In this document: piece by piece, positions 50,062 through 60,327 of the stretch
How the letters are laid out: each line of letters starts with the position of its first letter
Numbering within the stretch: position 1 is the first letter of the stretch
Assembly (NCBI RefSeq): GCF_001941865.1
Contig: NZ_CP016162.1
Location: 744,001 to 808,000 of the forward strand
Length of the DNA: 64,000 bases
Reading direction: 5' to 3'
Origin: Pseudomonas alcaliphila JAB1
GTDB taxonomy: Bacteria > Pseudomonadota > Gammaproteobacteria > Pseudomonadales > Pseudomonadaceae
The notes under the pieces: model-generated
Told to the model about the DNA's origin: nothing
Databases searched by the model: none
Seen by the model: the letters and a program-made list of their open reading frames with translations, nothing else
Program-made: the position numbers and the translations under genes

Positions 50062-51975
50062 ATGTCCGCACGACGCACCCGCAAAGACGACGGCAGCCAA
50101 TGGACCGTAGCCGATAGCCGTAGTGTCTATGGCATTCGCCATTGGGGCGCCGGTTACTTTTCGATCAACGATGCCGGACGTATCGAAGTGCGTCCCAATG
50201 GGCCAGACAGCCAGCCCATCGATCTTTATCAGCAGGTCAACGAGCTGCGTCAGAGCGGCCTGTCGCTGCCGCTGCTGGTGCGTTTCCCGGACATTCTGCA
50301 GGACCGCGTACGCCGCCTGACCGGTGCCTTCGACGCCAGTATCGAGCGCCTGGAATACCAGAGCCGTTACACCGCGCTGTACCCGATCAAGGTCAACCAG
50401 CAGGAAGCGGTGATCGAGAACATCATCGCCACGCAGAACGTCTCCATCGGCCTCGAAGCCGGCTCCAAGCCCGAGCTGCTGGCCGTGCTGGCGCTGGCGC
50501 CGAAGGGCGGCACCATCGTCTGCAACGGTTACAAGGACCGCGAGTTCATCCGCCTGGCGCTGATGGGGCAAAAGCTCGGCCACAACGTGTTCATCGTCAT
50601 CGAGAAAGAGTCGGAAGTCGCCCTGGTGATCGAGGAGGCCGCTGACCTCAAGGTCGCGCCGCAGATCGGCCTGCGCGTGCGCCTGTCCTCGCTGGCATCT
50701 TCCAAGTGGGCCGACACTGGTGGCGAGAAGTCCAAGTTCGGTCTGTCCGCAGCGCAGATCCTGCAGGTGGTGGAGCGCTTCCGCGCTGCCGGGCTGGATC
50801 AGGGCATCCGCCTGCTGCACTTTCACATGGGTTCGCAGATCGCCAACATCGCCGACTACCGCAAGGGCTTCCGCGAGGCCATCCGCTATTACGGCGAGCT
50901 GCGCGCCATGGGCCTGCCGGTCGATCACATCGACGTCGGCGGCGGCCTCGGTGTGGACTACGACGGTACCCATTCGCGCAACGCCAGCTCGATCAACTAC
51001 GACATGCAGGACTACGCCGATGCCGTGGTCGACATGCTCAAGGAGTTCTGCGACCGCCAGGAAATCCCCCATCCGCACATCTTCTCCGAGAGCGGCCGGG
51101 CGATGACCGCGCACCATGCCGTGCTGCTGGTGCAGGTCACCGACGTCGAGCGGCACAACGACAAGGTGCCGGAGATCGACGCCAGCGTCGAGCAGCCGGA
51201 AGTGTTGCAGGTGCTGATCGAACTACTGGAAGACAGCGACCCGGAAATGGTCGCCGAGACCTACTGGCGCGCCACCCACTACATCGAGGAAGTGGCTGCG
51301 CAGTATTCGGCTGGCAAGCTCAGCCTGGCGCAGAAGGCGCTGGCCGAGCAGTGCTACTTCGCCATCTGCCGTCGCCTGCACAACCAGCTCAAGGCGCGTC
51401 AGCGCTCGCACCGCGCGGTGCTCGACGAGCTCAACGACAAGCTCGCCGACAAGTACATCTGCAACTTCTCGGTATTCCAGAGCCTGCCGGACACCTGGGC
51501 CATCGGCCAGATCCTGCCGATCCTGCCGCTGTCACGCCTGGACGAAGAGCCGCTGCGCCGCGCCGTGCTGCAGGACCTGACCTGCGACTCTGACGGCAAG
51601 ATCCGTCAGTACGTCGACGAGCAGTCGATCGAGACCAGCCTGCCGGTACACGAGATCCGCGAGGGTGAGGATTATGTGCTGGGCATCTTCCTGGTCGGCG
51701 CCTATCAGGAAATCCTTGGCGATATGCACAACCTGTTCGGCGATACCGACTCGGTGAACATCTACCAGGGCGCCGATGGCAGCGTGGTGCATGCCGGCAT
51801 CGAGACCCACGACACCATCGAGGACATGCTGCGCTACGTGCACCTGTCGCCCGAGGAGCTGATGACCCACTACCGCGACAAGGTGGCCAGCGCCAAGATC
51901 AGCGCCCGCGAGCGTACCCAGTTCCTCGATGCCTTGCGTCTGGGCCTGACCCGCTCATCCTATCTGGCGTCGTAA
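50062..51975 (+). CDS. speA: Biosynthetic arginine decarboxylase
   Basis: 637 residues from the ATG at 50062 (GGGAGAA upstream). PLP-dependent fold III enzyme: [15 protein letters not shown] with the PLP lysine, [67 protein letters not shown] and a C-terminal [14 protein letters not shown] with the catalytic cysteine. It makes agmatine for putrescine synthesis. Length and start are normal. Confidence 0.96.
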   Translation: MSARRTRKDDGSQWTVADSRSVYGIRHWGAGYFSINDAGRIEVRPNGPDSQPIDLYQQVNELRQSGLSLPLLVRFPDILQDRVRRLTGAFDASIERLEYQSRYTALYPIKVNQQEAVIENIIATQNVSIGLEAGSKPELLAVLALAPKGGTIVCNGYKDREFIRLALMGQKLGHNVFIVIEKESEVALVIEEAADLKVAPQIGLRVRLSSLASSKWADTGGEKSKFGLSAAQILQVVERFRAAGLDQGIRLLHFHMGSQIANIADYRKGFREAIRYYGELRAMGLPVDHIDVGGGLGVDYDGTHSRNASSINYDMQDYADAVVDMLKEFCDRQEIPHPHIFSESGRAMTAHHAVLLVQVTDVERHNDKVPEIDASVEQPEVLQVLIELLEDSDPEMVAETYWRATHYIEEVAAQYSAGKLSLAQKALAEQCYFAICRRLHNQLKARQRSHRAVLDELNDKLADKYICNFSVFQSLPDTWAIGQILPILPLSRLDEEPLRRAVLQDLTCDSDGKIRQYVDEQSIETSLPVHEIREGEDYVLGIFLVGAYQEILGDMHNLFGDTDSVNIYQGADGSVVHAGIETHDTIEDMLRYVHLSPEELMTHYRDKVASAKISARERTQFLDALRLGLTRSSYLAS

Positions 51976-51994
51976 ACCGCCTGCGGCAACTCCG

Positions 51995-52060
51995 GTAGCC
52001 CGGATGCAATCCGGGGATGGTGCAACGTCGGACATCGTTCCCGGATTGCATCCGGGCTAC
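51995..52060. repeat. REP family E, inverted pair
   Basis: GTAGCCCGGATGCAATCCGG and the inverted CCGGATTGCATCCGGGCTAC, between the convergent speA and DUF2214 genes. Another GTGGGAGGCGC-type palindrome follows at 52072-52094. Confidence 0.85.
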
Positions 52061-52113
52061 GGTGCTGCTCTGTGGGAGGCGCTTTCGCGGCGATGCTTTG
52101 CGTCTCTCACGGC

Positions 52114-52569
52114 TCAGCCAATGACGCCATGACCGCGCGCCATCAGCGTCGCCAGCAGCGGTATCACCAGCAACAGCAGCAGCTCGATGCGAATGCTCCA
52201 GGTCACCAGACGTACCTGCCGAGCGCTGGGCGCGGGCACCTGGCCTGCCTTCAGGGTTTTGCGCCATTTGATGAACACCACCGTGGGCAGGATCGACAGC
52301 AGGCCAACCAGGATGAACAGCCCTAACTTCGCATGGAACAGGCTGTTGCCCATGTAGTAGGCGGCGCCCTTGCCGAACCACAGCACGCGGGCGACACCGG
52401 TGGCCAGCACCAGACCGGCACAGATGCCGTAGACCAGGTCGGTGATCATCAGGCTGCGCGCACGGGACAGATCCAGCGGCGCCTTGAACAGCACGTGCTC
52501 GACGCTAAGTAGGGCGAACAGGGCGAAGATCGCCAGAAAATGCAGATAGGCGACGAGTGCGGCGGCCAT
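52114..52569 (-). CDS. DUF2214 family membrane protein
   Basis: 151 residues from the ATG at 52569 (MAAALVAYLHFLAIFALFAL). Four membrane segments (about 5-25, 45-62, 80-100 and 120-145) and conserved histidines (His10, His25). This is the family found next to speA in P. aeruginosa. It resembles small CopD/heme-binding membrane proteins, but no function is established. Confidence 0.87.
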   Translation of the reverse strand: MAAALVAYLHFLAIFALFALLSVEHVLFKAPLDLSRARSLMITDLVYGICAGLVLATGVARVLWFGKGAAYYMGNSLFHAKLGLFILVGLLSILPTVVFIKWRKTLKAGQVPAPSARQVRLVTWSIRIELLLLLVIPLLATLMARGHGVIG

Positions 52570-52586
52570 CGAGTGCTCCTTGCGGG

Positions 52587-53624
52587 TTATTGATCGGTTG
52601 CGGCGAATTCGCAGCGATTGCGACCGCCGCGCTTGGCCCGGTACAGCGCCTGGTCGGCCCGTTCCAGGGCGTCGGCGGTGGTTTCGCCGGGCGCCAGCAG
52701 GGCGCAGCCGACGCTGGCGGTCTGGCTCAACTGGGCGCCGTCCAGCTCCATGGCCGGTTCGGCGATGGCCAGGCGAATGCGTTCGGCGATCTGCAGCAGT
52801 TCGGCGCGGTCGTGCACCAGGGCGAGAATCACGAACTCTTCGCCGCCGTTGCGGGCGACCACGTCCTGCGGGCGCACCGCCGCGCTCAGGCGTCGCGCGC
52901 TCTGCCACAGCACCTGATCGCCGGCGGCGTGGCCATGGCGGTCGTTGACCTGCTTGAAGTGGTCGAGGTCGCAGAACAGCAGGCCCAGGCGCAGGCCGGC
53001 GCGTTCGGCCGCGGCCTGCTGCTGGGGCAGAAAGTGCAGCAGGCCGGCGCGATTCCACAGCTGGGTCAGCGCGTCGAGCATGGCCTTGCGCTGCGCGCGA
53101 CTCAGCGCTGCGCGCAGCTGTTCGGCCTGGCGCGAGCTGTGGCGCAGGCGCAGATAGCCCTCCACCAGTTGTGCCATGTCGCGCAGCTGGCGCCGCTCGC
53201 GGGCATCTAAGCCGCGCGGCTGCGGGTCGATCAGGCACAGGGTGCCGAGGGTCTGGCCGTCTTCGTCATGCAGCGGCTGGCCGGCGTAGAAGCGGATAAA
53301 GGGCGATTGCAGCACCACCGGGTTGTCGGCGAAGCGAAAGTCCAGGTGGGTGTCCTCGATCACCAGGGCGTCGTCTTGCAGGATGGCGTGGGCGCAGAAG
53401 GAAATGCACCTTGGGGTCTCGGCGAGTTCCAGGCCCTGGCGGCTCATGAACCACTGCCGGTCGTTGTCGATCAGGCTGATCAGCACCGTCTTCACTGCGA
53501 ACGGTTCACGGGCGATACGGGTCAGTGTGTCCAGGTAGGGATCGGCCGGGGTGTCGAGCAGGTCCTGGCGCTCCAGGGCCTGCTGACGTTGTACTTCGTT
53601 GTGCGGCAGCTCAGCGCTGAGCAT
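52587..53624 (-). CDS. GAF-GGDEF diguanylate cyclase
   Basis: 345 residues. N-terminal GAF domain (about 22-165: TRIAREPFAVKTVLISLIDNDRQWF, CISFCAHAIL, PLHDEDGQTLGTLCLID) and a GGDEF domain with GGEEF at 260-264 and an intact I-site RPQD at 251-254. It should make c-di-GMP under product control. The GAF ligand is unknown. Its ATG overlaps the end of the MATE gene by 14 bases, so the two are coupled. Confidence 0.92.
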   Translation of the reverse strand: MLSAELPHNEVQRQQALERQDLLDTPADPYLDTLTRIAREPFAVKTVLISLIDNDRQWFMSRQGLELAETPRCISFCAHAILQDDALVIEDTHLDFRFADNPVVLQSPFIRFYAGQPLHDEDGQTLGTLCLIDPQPRGLDARERRQLRDMAQLVEGYLRLRHSSRQAEQLRAALSRAQRKAMLDALTQLWNRAGLLHFLPQQQAAAERAGLRLGLLFCDLDHFKQVNDRHGHAAGDQVLWQSARRLSAAVRPQDVVARNGGEEFVILALVHDRAELLQIAERIRLAIAEPAMELDGAQLSQTASVGCALLAPGETTADALERADQALYRAKRGGRNRCEFAATDQ

Positions 53625-54984
53625 GGGCGGTCTCTCCTGCTGGCAGTGGGGGGAACCATTGGTCGCGACGACTCAAGTGCCAAGCATAGCCAGCCAGCAC
53701 TAGGCTCCGTAGCCCCATGAAGGCGAGAAAGGCCAGCCACAGGCCGTGGTTGCCCAGCGCCTGCAGCGCCCAGCCCAGCGGCAGGGCCAGCGCCAGGGCA
53801 ATCAGCATGGCGTCGCGCATTTCTCGGGCCCGGGTGGCACCGATGAACAGGCCGTCGAGCAGGTAGCTCCACACCGCTAGCAGCGGCAGCAGGGCCAGGT
53901 AGGGCAGGAAGGTCAGCGCCAGTTCGCGGACTTCGGCGATATTGGTGAGCAGGCCGACGAACCAGTGCCCGCCAAACAGGAAGAACAGCGCGAAGGCGGC
54001 GCTGGCCAGCAGCGACCATGTGCCGGCCACCAGCAGCGAGCGGCGCAGCGCAGCGCGATCACGCGCGCCCAGGGCATGACCGCAGAGTGCTTCGACGGCA
54101 TGCGCCAGGCCGTCGAGGGCGTAGGCGGTCAGGGTCAGACCATTGAGCAGCAGCGCGTTGGCCGCCACCGTGGCATCGCCTAGGCGCGTGCCTTTCACGG
54201 TGATCAGGAAGAACACCAACTGCAGCGCCAGGGTGCGGATGAAGATGTCGCGGTTGACCGCCAGCAATGGGCGCCAGTTGCGCCAGTGTTGCAGCGCGCG
54301 GCGGTCGAGTTGGCCGGGATAGCGTGCCAGCGCGCCACGGGCCAGCCACAGGCCGAGCAGGGCGCCGCTCCATTCGGCGATCACCGAAGCCCAGGCCGCG
54401 CCGGCCACACCCCATTCGAGACCGAGCACGAACAGCAGGTCGAGCGCCACGTTGATCAGGTTGGCTGTCAGCAGAATGGCCAGCGGGCCACGGGCGCTTT
54501 GCGTGCCCAGCAGCCAGCCGATCAGCGCATAGGTCGCCAGGCTGGCGGGCAGGCCGAACAGGCGAATCTGGAAATACTGGCGCGCCAACTGATCCAGCTC
54601 GGCGGAGGGTTGCATCAGGCTCAGTGCGGCACTGCTGAATGGCAGGGCCAGCAGACCCAGGAGCAGGGCCATGAACACGCCCAGACCGAGCCCCTGCACC
54701 AGCACCTGGCGCAACGCGCCGCCATCCTCGCGCCCTGCAGCCTGGGCGGCGAAACCGGTGCTGCCCATGCGCAGAAAGCCCATGGCCCAGGTCAGCAGGG
54801 TGTAGAGGCTGCCGCCCACCGCCACCGCAGCCAACTGGTGGGCATGCGGCAAGTGGCCGACCACGGCGGTGTCGACCAGCGCCACCAGTGGCACCGAGAG
54901 GTTGGAGAGAATCATTGGCGCCGCCAGTGCCCAGACCTTGCGCTGGGTCGGGGTGTGGCGCCAGGCATCGAGCAGGGCGGACAT
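53611..54984 (-). CDS. MATE-family efflux transporter (DinF-like)
   Basis: 457 residues from the ATG at 54984 (GGAG upstream). Twelve membrane helices; MATE blocks are APMILSNLSVPLVALVDTAVVGHL, AWASVIAEWSGALLG and LDGLAHAVEALCGHALGARD. The DinF-like branch exchanges protons or sodium for drugs or other organic compounds. Overlap with the diguanylate cyclase gene suggests they are expressed together. Confidence 0.92.
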   Translation of the reverse strand: MSALLDAWRHTPTQRKVWALAAPMILSNLSVPLVALVDTAVVGHLPHAHQLAAVAVGGSLYTLLTWAMGFLRMGSTGFAAQAAGREDGGALRQVLVQGLGLGVFMALLLGLLALPFSSAALSLMQPSAELDQLARQYFQIRLFGLPASLATYALIGWLLGTQSARGPLAILLTANLINVALDLLFVLGLEWGVAGAAWASVIAEWSGALLGLWLARGALARYPGQLDRRALQHWRNWRPLLAVNRDIFIRTLALQLVFFLITVKGTRLGDATVAANALLLNGLTLTAYALDGLAHAVEALCGHALGARDRAALRRSLLVAGTWSLLASAAFALFFLFGGHWFVGLLTNIAEVRELALTFLPYLALLPLLAVWSYLLDGLFIGATRAREMRDAMLIALALALPLGWALQALGNHGLWLAFLAFMGLRSLVLAGYAWHLSRRDQWFPPLPAGETAHAQR

Positions 54985-55146
54985 GGGCGGCTCCGACAAA
55001 GCGCCGATTATAGGCACAGCACCGGGGTGGTCGCACGTCGCCTCAGGACTGTGAGTGGCTTGGCGAATTCTTCTGCACGGCTCGTCGTCGGCAGGGCGCC
55101 TCAGCTATAGTTGACGGTCTCTGCGCCCCTGATTCCGGAGCCCGCA

Positions 55147-58100
55147 ATGCCGAACAAAGGACTGCTTCTGGCCATGCTGCTGACCCTGCTCAGCGCCTGT
55201 GATTCCTCCCAGCCCCCTGCCACGGTGACCCCTGGCGCGCCTGCTGCGCAACAGCCACAGGCGCCCAAGCCAGCGGTCGACCGCGACGCGCTGGCCAAGC
55301 GCTACGCCGGGCGCGAGCTGGAGGTGGTCGACGTCTCCGAGGTGCAGCTCGACGGCGCCAGTGCGCTGTCGGTGACCTTCTCCATCCCGCTGGACCCCGA
55401 CCAGCCCTTCGCCGAGCGCCTGCACCTGGTCGACAGTACTGCCGGCAAGGTCGACGGCGCCTGGGAACTGACCGACAACCTCAGCGAGTTGCGCCTGCGC
55501 CACCTGGAGCCGCAGCGCAAACTGGTGCTGACCATTGATGCTGGCCTGACGTCGATCAATGGCGGCAAACTCGCCAAAGAGCACGTCAGCCGCTTCGAAA
55601 CCCGCGACCTGCAGGCCAGCGTCGGCTTCGCCAGCCGCGGTTCGCTGCTGCCGACCCGCCTGGCCGAAGGTCTGCCGGTCATCGCGCTGAACGTCGACAA
55701 GGTCAACGTCGAGTTCTTCCGTATCAAGCCCGAGGCGCTGCCGCGTTTCCTGTCCCGCTGGGGCCGGGCCAGCAACCTGGATACCTGGGAGGCGCGCGAA
55801 CTGCTGCCGATGGCCGATCTGGTCTATGGCGGGCGCTTCGACCTCAACCCGGCGCGCAACACCCGTGAAACCTTGCTGCTGCCCATCGCCGGCCTGGAGC
55901 CGTTCAAGCAGCCGGGCGTGTACCTGGCGGTGATGCGTGAGGCCGGCAGCTACAGCTACTCGCAGCCGGCGACGCTGTTTTCCCTGAGTGATATCGGCCT
56001 GTCCGCGCATCGCTATCGCGACCGTCTCGACGTGTTCACCCAGGCGCTGGAAGGTGGCAAGGCGCAGTCCGGCGTGCAGCTCGAACTGCTCGATGGCGAC
56101 GGCGCGCTGCTGGCTGAGGGCAAGACCGATTCGGCCGGCCATGCGCAACTGCCGCTGCCAGCCAAGGCCCAGGTGCTGCTGGCCAAGCAAGACGAGCAGA
56201 CCAGCCTGCTGCGCCTGAACACGCCGGCGCTGGACCTGGCTGAGTTCGATATCACCGGCCCGAAAGCGCACGCCCTGCAGTTCTTCGTGTTCGGCCCGCG
56301 CGATCTGTATCGCCCCGGCGAGACGGTGCTGCTAAACGGCCTGTTGCGTGATGCCGACGGCAGCCCGGTCAAGGCCCAGCCGGTCAGCGTCGAGGTGCGC
56401 CGCCCGGATGAGCAGATCAGCCGCAAGTTCGTCTGGAATGCTGGCGATGACGGCCTCTATCAATACCAGCTGCCGCTCGCCGAAGAGGCCCCGACCGGCC
56501 GCTGGCAGCTATTGCTCGACCTGGGCGACGGCAACCCGCAGCTGTACGAATTTCTCGTCGAGGATTTCCTGCCCGAGCGCATGGCCCTGGAGCTCAAGGG
56601 CCAGGACCAGCCCTACGCGCCGGGCGACAGCGCCGAGTTCGCGGTGACCGGACGCTACCTCTATGGTGCGCCGGCCGCTGGCAATCGTCTGACCGGGCAG
56701 CTCTACGTGCGCCCGTTGCGTGAGGCGGTGGCGAGCCTGCCGGGCTATCAGTTCGGCGACATCACCGAGGCCGATCTGAGTCAGGACCAGGAGCTCGACG
56801 AAATCAATCTCGACGACCAGGGTCGTGCCGTGCTGCGCCCGGAAAACCGCTGGGGCGACGCCAAGTCGCCGCTGCGTTTGATCCTCCAGGCCAGCCTGCA
56901 GGAGTCCGGTGGCCGTCCGATTACCCGCCGCATCATTCAGCCGGTATGGCCCGCCGAGCGTCTGCCGGGTGTGCGCGGGCTGTTCGAGGGCGAGGAGGTC
57001 GATGCTGACAGCCTGGCCGAATTCGAGATCCTGGTGGCCGACGCCGCCGGCAACAAGCTGGCGGCCGACAGCCTCAACGTGCGCCTGCTGCGTGAGCGTC
57101 GCGACTACTTCTGGAGCTTCTCTGACGGTGAAGGCTGGCGTCACAACTACAACGAGAAATTCCTCACCTTGAGCGACGAGCCGCTGAAGGTTGCCGCGGG
57201 CGGTACCGCCAAGGTCAGCTTCCCGGTGGAGTGGGGCCCGTACCGGGTCGAGGTGGTGGACAACCAGACCGGTCTGGTCAGCAGCCTGCGCTTTTGGGCC
57301 GGCTACCGCTGGCAGGACAACGCCGACGGCGGCGCGGTGCGCCCGGACCAGGTCAAACTGGCCTTGGACAAACCGGCCTATGCGGCGGGCGACGTGGCCA
57401 AGATCACCGTCACCCCGCCGGCTGCGGGTAATGGTTACCTTCTGGTCGAGTCCAGCGAGGGGCCGCTGTGGTGGCAGGAGATCAGCGTGCCGGCTGAAGG
57501 TCAGACCTTCGAACTGCCCATCGACGAAAAATGGGCGCGTCACGACCTCTACCTCAGTGCTCTGGTGATTCGCCCTGGCGAGCGCAAGGCGCAGGTCACG
57601 CCGAAGCGCGCGGTCGGCCTGCTGCACCTGCCACTGGAGCGCGCCCCGCGCAAGCTGGCGGTGAGCCTGGAAACGCCGGAAAAAATGCGTCCCAAGCAAC
57701 CGCTGAAGGTCAAGGTCAGCGCGCGCAATGCCGACGGCAGCATTCCTGACAAAGTGCATGTGCTGGTCGCCGCGGTGGACGTGGGCATCCTCAACATCAC
57801 CAGCTACGCCACGCCCGATCCTTTCGCCAACTTCTTCGGGCGCAAGGCCTATGGCGCTGACCAGCTGGATATCTACGGTCAGCTGATCGAAGCGCAGGGG
57901 CGTGTCGCCAGCCTGGCCTTCGGCGGTGACGCCGGCCTTGCCGCCGGCGGCAAGCGTCCGGATACCAGCGTGCTGATCGTCGCGCTGCAGAGCGATGCAC
58001 TGCAGCTCGACGACAAAGGGGAAGGCGAAGTCAGCCTGGATATCCCCGACTTCAATGGCGAGCTGCGGCTGATGGCGCAGGCCTGGACCGACGAGCGCTT

Positions 58101-60045
58101 CGGCATGGCCGAAGCCAAGACGGTGGTGGCGGCGCCGCTGATTGCCGAACTGTCGATGCCGCGCTTCCTAGCCGGTGGTGATGAAACCACCCTGGCGCTG
58201 GACCTGACCAACCTGTCCGGCAGCGAGCAGAAGCTCGATGTGCAGCTGGACGTAGAAGGCCAGCTGCGTCTGCTCGGCAAGGGTGAATCGCCGATCAGCC
58301 TGAAGGATGGCGAGCGCACCACTCTGCGCATTCCGGTACGCGCCGAGGGCGGTCTGGGCCAGGGCCGCATCCATGTCGAGGTGCAGGGCCTGGCGCTGCC
58401 GAACGAGACCCTGGGCGACTTCAGCCGCGAGTGGACACTGGGCATCCGACCGGCCTACCCGGCGCAGTTGCAACACTTCCGCGCGGTACTGGGTGAGGGC
58501 GAGCCGTGGAGTATGCCGGCGGGCACCCTCAATCAGTTCGAACCTGCCGGGCTGGAGGCCGTGTTGGCGCTGTCGAGCCGCCCGCCGCTTAACCTCGGTG
58601 AGCAGATTCGTGCGCTCAAGGCCTACCCCTACGGCTGTCTGGAACAGACCACCAGCGGCCTCTATCCGTCGCTCTACGCCGACGCCGCGAGTCTCAAGCG
58701 CCTTGGCCTTGAGGGTGAACCTGACGAGCAGCGACGCAAGAGCATCGAGCTGGGCATCGAGCGTCTGCTTGGTATGCAGCGGCATAGCGGCGGCTTCGGC
58801 CTGTGGAGTGCCGAGAGCGAAGAGGAATACTGGCTCACCGCCTATGTCACCGATTTCCTTCTGCGTGCTCGCGAGCAGGGCTTCGGCGTACCGCCGGAAG
58901 CACTGAAGAAGGCCAGTGATCGCCTGCTGCGCTACCTGCAGCAGAGCAGCCTGATCGAGGCCAGCTACAGCCAGGACTTCGCCCACACCCGCTTCGCCGT
59001 GCAGGCCTACGCTGGCTACGTGCTGGCGCGCAGCCAGCAGGCGCCGCTGGGCGCGCTGCGCAGCCTGTTCGACCGCCGCAGCGATGCGCGTTCCGGCCTG
59101 CCGCTGGTGCAACTGGCAGCGGCGCTGAAGCTGATGGGCGATGCGCCGCGTGCCGAGCAGGCGTTGAATCAGGGCTTGATCCAGCAGCGCGATGGCGAGC
59201 GCTGGATGGCCGATTACGGCAGTCCGCTGCGTGACCAGGCGCTGATCCTCGCCCTGCTGGAGGAGCACGACCTGGCGGCCGGTCAGCGCGAGCAGCGTCT
59301 GTTCAACCTGGCCGATGAACTGGCCGGCCAGCGCTGGCTGTCGACCCAGGAGCGCAATTCGCTGTTCCTCGCCGGTCGCGGCATTCTCGGCAAGCGGGAG
59401 CAGACCTGGAGCGCTGCGCTTACCAGCGGTGCCTTCCAGTTCGAGCTGAGCAACCAGCAGCCCGGTATCAAGCTGGAGCGTGACGAACTGGCCGAACCAC
59501 TGAGCGTGAACAATGCCGGCAGCACCAAGCTGTATCAGCAGCTGACCCTGTCTGGTTATCCGAGCCAGGCGCCACGCGCCGGTGGCGAGAACCTCAGCAT
59601 CGAGCGCGAATACCTTGGCATGGACGGCCGTCCGCTCGATCTGCAGCGCCTGGACAGTGGCGAGCTGGTGCTGGTGCACCTGGCTGTGCGGGCCAAGCAG
59701 CGCGTACCGGATGCGCTGGTCGTCGACCTGTTGCCGGCTGGCCTGGAACTGGAGAACCAGAACCTGGCGCAGAGCGCGGCGAGCCTCGATGACGCCGGCA
59801 GCAACGTCAAGGAATGGCGCCGCTCCATGCAGAATGCGCGGATCAAGCACCAGGAATATCGCGGCGACCGCTATGTGGCAGCGGTGGACGTGGAGGGCTA
59901 CGGCACTACCCATCTGCTCTATCTGGCCCGTGCGGTGACGCCTGGCAGCTATCGGGTACCGCCACCGCAGGTGGAGTCCATGTACCGGCCGAGCTGGCAG
60001 GCGCTTGGCACTGCGCCGGAGAGTCTGGTCGTCAGGGGGCGCTAA
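55147..60045 (+). CDS. magD: Alpha-2-macroglobulin family lipoprotein
   Basis: 1632 residues from the ATG at 55147. Lipoprotein signal with lipobox LSAC, and Asp at the +2 position, which favours retention on the inner membrane. Serial macroglobulin domains follow, then a complement-type region with the thioester motif Cys1164-Leu-Glu-Gln (YGCLEQ) and a long C-terminal domain. The family (E. coli YfhM, P. aeruginosa MagD) traps proteases entering the periplasm and works with PBP1C, the product of the neighbouring pbpC. The length is typical. Confidence 0.95.
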   Translation: MPNKGLLLAMLLTLLSACDSSQPPATVTPGAPAAQQPQAPKPAVDRDALAKRYAGRELEVVDVSEVQLDGASALSVTFSIPLDPDQPFAERLHLVDSTAGKVDGAWELTDNLSELRLRHLEPQRKLVLTIDAGLTSINGGKLAKEHVSRFETRDLQASVGFASRGSLLPTRLAEGLPVIALNVDKVNVEFFRIKPEALPRFLSRWGRASNLDTWEARELLPMADLVYGGRFDLNPARNTRETLLLPIAGLEPFKQPGVYLAVMREAGSYSYSQPATLFSLSDIGLSAHRYRDRLDVFTQALEGGKAQSGVQLELLDGDGALLAEGKTDSAGHAQLPLPAKAQVLLAKQDEQTSLLRLNTPALDLAEFDITGPKAHALQFFVFGPRDLYRPGETVLLNGLLRDADGSPVKAQPVSVEVRRPDEQISRKFVWNAGDDGLYQYQLPLAEEAPTGRWQLLLDLGDGNPQLYEFLVEDFLPERMALELKGQDQPYAPGDSAEFAVTGRYLYGAPAAGNRLTGQLYVRPLREAVASLPGYQFGDITEADLSQDQELDEINLDDQGRAVLRPENRWGDAKSPLRLILQASLQESGGRPITRRIIQPVWPAERLPGVRGLFEGEEVDADSLAEFEILVADAAGNKLAADSLNVRLLRERRDYFWSFSDGEGWRHNYNEKFLTLSDEPLKVAAGGTAKVSFPVEWGPYRVEVVDNQTGLVSSLRFWAGYRWQDNADGGAVRPDQVKLALDKPAYAAGDVAKITVTPPAAGNGYLLVESSEGPLWWQEISVPAEGQTFELPIDEKWARHDLYLSALVIRPGERKAQVTPKRAVGLLHLPLERAPRKLAVSLETPEKMRPKQPLKVKVSARNADGSIPDKVHVLVAAVDVGILNITSYATPDPFANFFGRKAYGADQLDIYGQLIEAQGRVASLAFGGDAGLAAGGKRPDTSVLIVALQSDALQLDDKGEGEVSLDIPDFNGELRLMAQAWTDERFGMAEAKTVVAAPLIAELSMPRFLAGGDETTLALDLTNLSGSEQKLDVQLDVEGQLRLLGKGESPISLKDGERTTLRIPVRAEGGLGQGRIHVEVQGLALPNETLGDFSREWTLGIRPAYPAQLQHFRAVLGEGEPWSMPAGTLNQFEPAGLEAVLALSSRPPLNLGEQIRALKAYPYGCLEQTTSGLYPSLYADAASLKRLGLEGEPDEQRRKSIELGIERLLGMQRHSGGFGLWSAESEEEYWLTAYVTDFLLRAREQGFGVPPEALKKASDRLLRYLQQSSLIEASYSQDFAHTRFAVQAYAGYVLARSQQAPLGALRSLFDRRSDARSGLPLVQLAAALKLMGDAPRAEQALNQGLIQQRDGERWMADYGSPLRDQALILALLEEHDLAAGQREQRLFNLADELAGQRWLSTQERNSLFLAGRGILGKREQTWSAALTSGAFQFELSNQQPGIKLERDELAEPLSVNNAGSTKLYQQLTLSGYPSQAPRAGGENLSIEREYLGMDGRPLDLQRLDSGELVLVHLAVRAKQRVPDALVVDLLPAGLELENQNLAQSAASLDDAGSNVKEWRRSMQNARIKHQEYRGDRYVAAVDVEGYGTTHLLYLARAVTPGSYRVPPPQVESMYRPSWQALGTAPESLVVRGR

Positions 60046-60049
60046 AAGC

Positions 60050-60165
60050 GACCCTCTCCCCAACCCTCTCCCATGAATGGGAGAGGGGGCTGATCGTGAA
60101 CAGCTTCGGTCGCGCGTCGAACTTCTCCCCTCTCCCGCTTGCGGGAGAGGGGCTGGGGGAGAGGG
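60050..60165. repeat. Family D palindrome, inverted doublet upstream of the DUF559 gene
   Basis: ACCCTCTCCCCAACCCTCTC, CCATGAATGGGAGAGGG, then 35 bases, then CCCCTCTCCCGCTTGCGGG and the GGCTGGGGGAGAGGG tail. Two opposed units as at 16561. It follows the magD stop codon at once and ends 22 bases before the DUF559 ATG. Confidence 0.88.
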
Positions 60166-60187
60166 CAAAAAGGTTCAAGGAGGAACC

Positions 60188-60285
60188 ATGACCTTACTCG
60201 ACCACGCCAAACGCCTTCGCCATGAGATGACTGATGCCGAGCAACGGCTCTGGTATTACCTGCGTGCTCACCGCTTCCTAGGCCT
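60188..60285 (+). pseudogene. DUF559 endonuclease-like protein, 5' part (disrupted by IS66)
   Basis: Starts at the ATG at 60188 after a strong AAGGAGG site and encodes MTLLDHAKRLRHEMTDAEQ, then RLWYYLRAHRFLG before the IS begins. The segment is the classic N-terminus of DUF559 proteins. Translation would end a few codons inside the IS (stop at 60287-60289). The 98 bases here plus the 247 bases at 62350-62596 make 345 bases, exactly 115 codons, so the gene was intact before insertion. Confidence 0.9.
60278..60285. repeat. 8-bp target site duplication, left copy
   Basis: CTAGGCCT directly before the IS66 left end; the same eight bases follow the right end at 62342-62349. Eight bases is the rule for IS66-family elements. 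Confidence 0.93.
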
Positions 60286-60327
60286 GTAAGCGCTCCATAA
60301 ACCCCGTCCTGGCGGACGGGTTTGTTT

